A stretch of DNA of 64,000 bases from VRUE01 sp963796705 (lineage in GTDB: Bacteria; Actinomycetota; Thermoleophilia; Solirubrobacterales; 70-9), in the NCBI GenBank assembly GCA_963796705.1, contig CAWCMK010000001.1:124001-188000 (forward strand), given 5' to 3'. Below the pieces are notes generated by a model. The model was not told where the DNA came from and made no database searches. It saw nothing but the letters and a program-made list of their open reading frames with translations. The translations under genes and the position numbers were made by a program. Shown here piece after piece: positions 61,501-64,000 of this stretch. Positions within the stretch are counted from its first letter, which is position 1, and the number at the start of each line of letters is the position of its first letter.

Positions 61501-61713
61501 TTTATTACCAGCACCGAAAAACGCAGGACTCTTGGTGCAGGATATGCGGGATCACACTGGACTGTTCAATATTCTCCGAATGGCGAAGAAGGGGAAGAAA
61601 GGCCGAGTTACCTAGACGGAGTGTCTTGTACGGCAACGACCACGTGTACAGCTGTCGGCTACTCGGAAAAATCGGGGAGCATATTCTTCCCCCTCGCTCA
61701 GAGGCTTGAATAG
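58528..61713 (+). pseudogene. 3' part of the giant secreted protein: Fn3-like and GxSC repeats
   Basis: The open frame 58645-61713 encodes about 1020 residues. A frame break near 58690 (one C missing) joins the upstream reading CPRGPLHYYGG to PVLHAPHIYLTFWGKNWN, a known opening of actinobacterial exported proteins. Next comes a metalloprotease-like block (AIASHEYIEATTDP...GGEIADIC), then four Fn3-like repeats with the recurring TEYWFEYGPTESYG pattern, then seven repeats of about 45-60 residues each marked by G-(V/T/I)-SC and a second Cys (GVSCASSSEC, GTSCSSSTSC ...) with LAERWNGSEW strands, likely a seven-bladed propeller. GAA-biased, AT-richer codons. Probably an adhesin or surface protein, now disrupted. 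Confidence 0.75.
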
Positions 61714-61722
61714 AGACGTGGA

Positions 61723-63145
61723 GAGCTGTGCTTCTACACCGCCTACCGCCCCGACGGCCACGGCCGCCCGGCCTATGAGCCGCGAACGATGGTGAGCCTG
61801 CTCCTTTACGCCTACGCGACCCGCCAGCGCTCCTCGAGGGCGATCGAGCGCCACTTTCGCCAGGACGTCGCCTACCGCGTGATCACCGGCAACCTCGTCC
61901 CCGACCACGCGACGATCGCCCGCTTCCTCTGCCGCCACGAGGAAGCGCTCTCGGGCCTCTTCGGCGAGGTGCTCTCCCTCTGCGCCCAGGCGGGGTTGGT
62001 GGGCCCGGGCGTGGTGGCGATCGACGGCACCCGGATCGCCGGCAACGCCAGCCCGGAGGCAAACGCCGAGTTTGCCGAGATCGCGCGCGAGATCCTCGCC
62101 GAGGCGAGGGCGACCGACGAGGCCGAGGACGAGCTCCATGGCGAGGCCCGCGGCGATGAGCTTCCCGAGCAGTTGCGCACGGCGCAGGGAAGGCGCGAGT
62201 TCTTCCGCCGCGCCCGCGAGGAGCGCGAGGCAGAACCGGAAGCGCAGCTCCTCCAGGGGCCCGAGCCCGACGCCGAGGAGGTGCCGCTCGAGTTCGAGGC
62301 GGAGCGAATCCTCGCCCGCACCCAGGGACGCAAGGGCTGGGTGCGCGAGGCAAAGCGCCAGGCAGAGAGCCACCCGCTGCCAGCACCCCGATGCGATCCT
62401 CCGCTCGCGCCCGGGGCGCCTGGCCCTGGCCGCCGAGCGGCTGGCCGCAGATCTCGAGGTCGAGCGCCGCGCCAACGAGGCCTACGAGCGCTTTCGCGAG
62501 AGCTACCGCGACCGGCTCGGGCGGCGGCCCAGCGGCCGAACCAGCCCCTACGTCGCGCCCGAGCTGCCGCCGGGGAAGGTGAACACGACCGACCCCGACT
62601 CCAAGCCGATCCCGGTCGGCTTCGGCTATGTCCAGGGCTACAACGCCCAGGCGGCGGTCTCAGAGAACCAGATCGTCCTCGCCGCCGAGATCACCAACAC
62701 CTCGACCGACTTCTCCCAGCTCGACCCGATGGTCACGGCGACCCTGAAGGAGCTCGGGCGCGCGGGCGTCGCCGAGCGGCCCGAGACGGTGGTCGCCGAC
62801 GCCGGCTACTGGAACGAGCAGCACATCGACGAGGTCGTCGCCAACAAACAGATCCCGGTGCTGGTGGCGCCAGACAAGGGCAGCCGCGGCACCCCGAGGT
62901 CCACCTGGAGCGGCGGGCGCTACGCGTGGATGCGATCGGTGCTCAACACCGAGCACGGACAGAGCCGCTACCGAAAACGCAAGCAGACGGTCGAGCCGCT
63001 CTTCGGCTATACCAAGCACAACTGCGCCGTCAACCGCTTTCACCGACGAGGCAGGCTTAAGGTGCGGACCGAGTGGCGATTACTCATGGCGACCCACAAC
63101 CTCGCCAAGCTCCACCGCCACCGATTAGCCGCCTCGGTGCCCTAA
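61723..63145 (+). pseudogene. IS1182-type transposase, truncated and frameshifted
   Basis: Begins mid-domain at ELCFYTAYRPDGHGRPAYEPRTM, so about 30 N-terminal residues are missing. Continues PDHATIARFLCRHEEALSGLF, VVAIDGTRIAGNAS, then after a frame break near 62375 QHPDAILRSRPGRLALAA, AAEITNTSTDFSQLDPM, ADAGYWNEQHI and EPLFGYTKHNCAVNRFHRRG. DDE catalytic region present but the gene is inactive. It abuts the end of the secreted-protein gene and has no visible terminal repeats. Confidence 0.85.
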
Positions 63146-63464
63146 ACCGCGCCACCGGGGGGTGAAACGCCGCAGCGGGCAGGGATGAGGATGGAGGTAC
63201 CCCCTGTTTTCGCTGATACCGGTGCCTTACGCGACAACCCCGACGAGGAGCGAGCGTCGGGACGCTCGCGGCCAAGCAGGTCGTCTTGGGACACGTTTCG
63301 GGACACGCCGACCATCGGCAGCAAGATCGCCGCTTCCTGTCACCGGTGCAAGGGGTTCCGTGTCCCGAGGCATGTCCCCAACCGCGCAGATACGACCCCA
63401 ACTGGACCGATCCAACTGGACGAGATCGTGCCTGGAGCGGCCCAAACTGGCCTGCAAAGCCGAT
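63146..63464. other. Distal IME segment without a gene
   Basis: Holds a perfect 9-bp-arm inverted repeat GCGAGCGTC-GG-GACGCTCGC (63250-63269) and the paired TGTCCC repeats near attR. No convincing reading frame. Confidence 0.5.
63285..63381. repeat. Paired TGTCCC repeats, right (candidate arm sites)
   Basis: On the minus strand 63307-63285 reads TGTCCCGAAACGTGTCCCAAG-like, almost the left-end pair. On the plus strand 63359-63381 reads TGTCCCGAGGCATGTCCCCAA. The two copies are inverted to each other inside attR, a layout like integrase/excisionase arm sites. Confidence 0.5.
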
Positions 63465-63506
63465 CTCGTAATGAAGGGGTCCCCGGTTCAAGTCCGGGCG
63501 TCGGCT
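63465..63506 (+). repeat. Attachment site, right (attR)
   Basis: Exact 42-bp copy of the tRNA-Thr 3' end without a 5' half, so not a functional tRNA. Marks the distal junction of the element; chromosomal sequence resumes after it. Confidence 0.9.
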
Positions 63507-63650
63507 TTTGTTGCCGGGACGCCGCTCGGTCCCCAGCCGCTCAAGGCCTTCTGCGCAACTCGAGGCCAGCTGCGTGGTTATTGCCCGCTAGAGTCACGTG
63601 CGCAGGATCCCCGTGGGAGGGGGGCTGTCGACCCACGGACAAGGAGCGAA

Positions 63651-64000
63651 ATGAAGCACCGGTTTGTGATCCTCGCCCTAGCGGTTCTCGCCTTGGCCTC
63701 GCTCGGAGCCGAGCAAGCACTCGGCGCCAGTGATTCGGCGGCCGCCTCGAAGAAGAGCAAGAAGAAGGCGCCGAAGTCGAAGGTCTTCGAAGTTTGCCTG
63801 CACGGCTGCAAGTACCGCACGATCCAGAAGGCCGTGGACGCCGCCGGCGGCTTCAAGGGCAAGAAGAAGAACAGAAAGGTCAGGACCGTCGTCAAGGTCA
63901 AGCCCGGCAAATACGTCGAGGGGGTGGTGATCGACGGCACGCGCAAGAAGAAGGACTTCGAAGGCCTGACGATCATGGGGACCAAGAGCAACCCCCGCAA
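63651..64000 (+). CDS. Secreted right-handed beta-helix-like protein (partial)
   Basis: Starts at ATG 63651 after AAGGAGCGAA; open to the window end. Signal peptide with core VILALAVLALASLGAEQALGA, then a Lys-rich stretch (KKSKKKAPKSK) and CLHGCKYRTIQKAVDAA...VVKVKPGKYVEGVVIDGTRK, the usual N-terminal rung of pectate-lyase-like parallel beta helices. It is the first chromosomal gene after attR. The rest lies outside the window. Confidence 0.75.
   Translation, partial: MKHRFVILALAVLALASLGAEQALGASDSAAASKKSKKKAPKSKVFEVCLHGCKYRTIQKAVDAAGGFKGKKKNRKVRTVVKVKPGKYVEGVVIDGTRKKKDFEGLTIMGTKSNPR

Larger units (their letters stand above)
49281..63506. mobile_element. Integrative mobilizable element in tRNA-Thr
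   Basis: About 14.2 kb bounded by identical 42-bp repeats of the tRNA-Thr 3' end. The integrase lies next to the tRNA and points inward. Further genes: NYN-domain protein, MobF relaxase, excisionase-like HTH, cargo, IS3 insertion, broken IS1182. No T4SS or coupling-protein gene is visible, so it is mobilizable at most. The AT-richer cargo at 55.3-61.7 kb supports acquisition. Confidence 0.85.

Overview
The window is a high-GC, gene-dense actinobacterial chromosome segment. The nearest fit is the Thermoleophilia/Solirubrobacterales. This is inferred from the F420-type LLM and deazaflavin (DUF385-like) oxidoreductases, a Gram-positive/actinobacterial SOS box, GTG starts, probable leaderless promoters, an FolE2/MptA cyclohydrolase, a leucine-type leuA attenuator peptide, and secreted Fn3-like and GxSC-repeat proteins. 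No rRNA or species marker is present, so the taxon stays tentative.

Layout. 1-4.3 kb is an arsenic-resistance locus: arsC-like reductase, GAPDH and ArsJ (the 1-arseno-3-phosphoglycerate export route) run leftward, and arsR and arsM run rightward from a shared AT-rich divergent promoter. 4.3-6.1 kb holds a MerR/B12-type regulator and a degenerate GGDEF protein. 6.1-10.6 kb is housekeeping: recR, ybaB, dnaX, a membrane glycosyltransferase-like protein and the SRP RNA. 10.7-11.9 kb is a CPA2 antiporter with a frameshift. At 11.9-14.7 kb tRNA-Val(CAC) is followed by a 44-bp copy of its own 3' end. Between the two lie a broken leuA that keeps its leucine-rich attenuator peptide and a secreted protein, which looks like a small degenerate tRNA island. 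14.7-25.3 kb carries secreted proteins, a glycosyltransferase, zinc alcohol dehydrogenases, SDR and LLM enzymes, a PCD-ArfB operon, a prepilin and an HD-GYP protein. 25.7-33.5 kb is one long operon: MFS, dipeptide/nickel-type ABC importer (SBP, two permeases, two ATPases) and an ATP-dependent DNA ligase. 33.5-49.2 kb has a radical SAM gene behind a perfect LexA-type palindrome, an EmrB-type exporter with a MerR regulator, dCTP deaminase, tRNA-Tyr, RpoD, FolE2, PgsA, an MMPL transporter, a family-5 uracil-DNA glycosylase and a TMEM175-like channel.

49.25-63.5 kb is an integrated mobilizable element of about 14.2 kb in tRNA-Thr(CGT), bounded by an identical 42-bp repeat of the tRNA 3' end. It carries a tyrosine integrase, a NYN-domain protein, a MobF (TrwC/TraA) relaxase-helicase, a likely oriT region with a 17-bp-arm hairpin in a G/T-rich tract, an excisionase-like HTH protein, AT-richer cargo of unknown function, and a giant secreted protein (Fn3-like repeats plus seven Cys-paired repeats, probably a seven-bladed propeller) split by an IS3-family insertion. 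A truncated IS1182-type transposase lies near the distal end. No type IV secretion or coupling-protein genes are visible, so transfer would need helper machinery. Paired TGTCCC repeats in opposite orientation near the two ends look like recombinase arm sites.

Several genes (arsR, the antiporter, leuA, the giant secreted protein, the IS1182 transposase) show single-base frame breaks. Most look like one-base deletions, so uncorrected assembly errors must be weighed against real decay.
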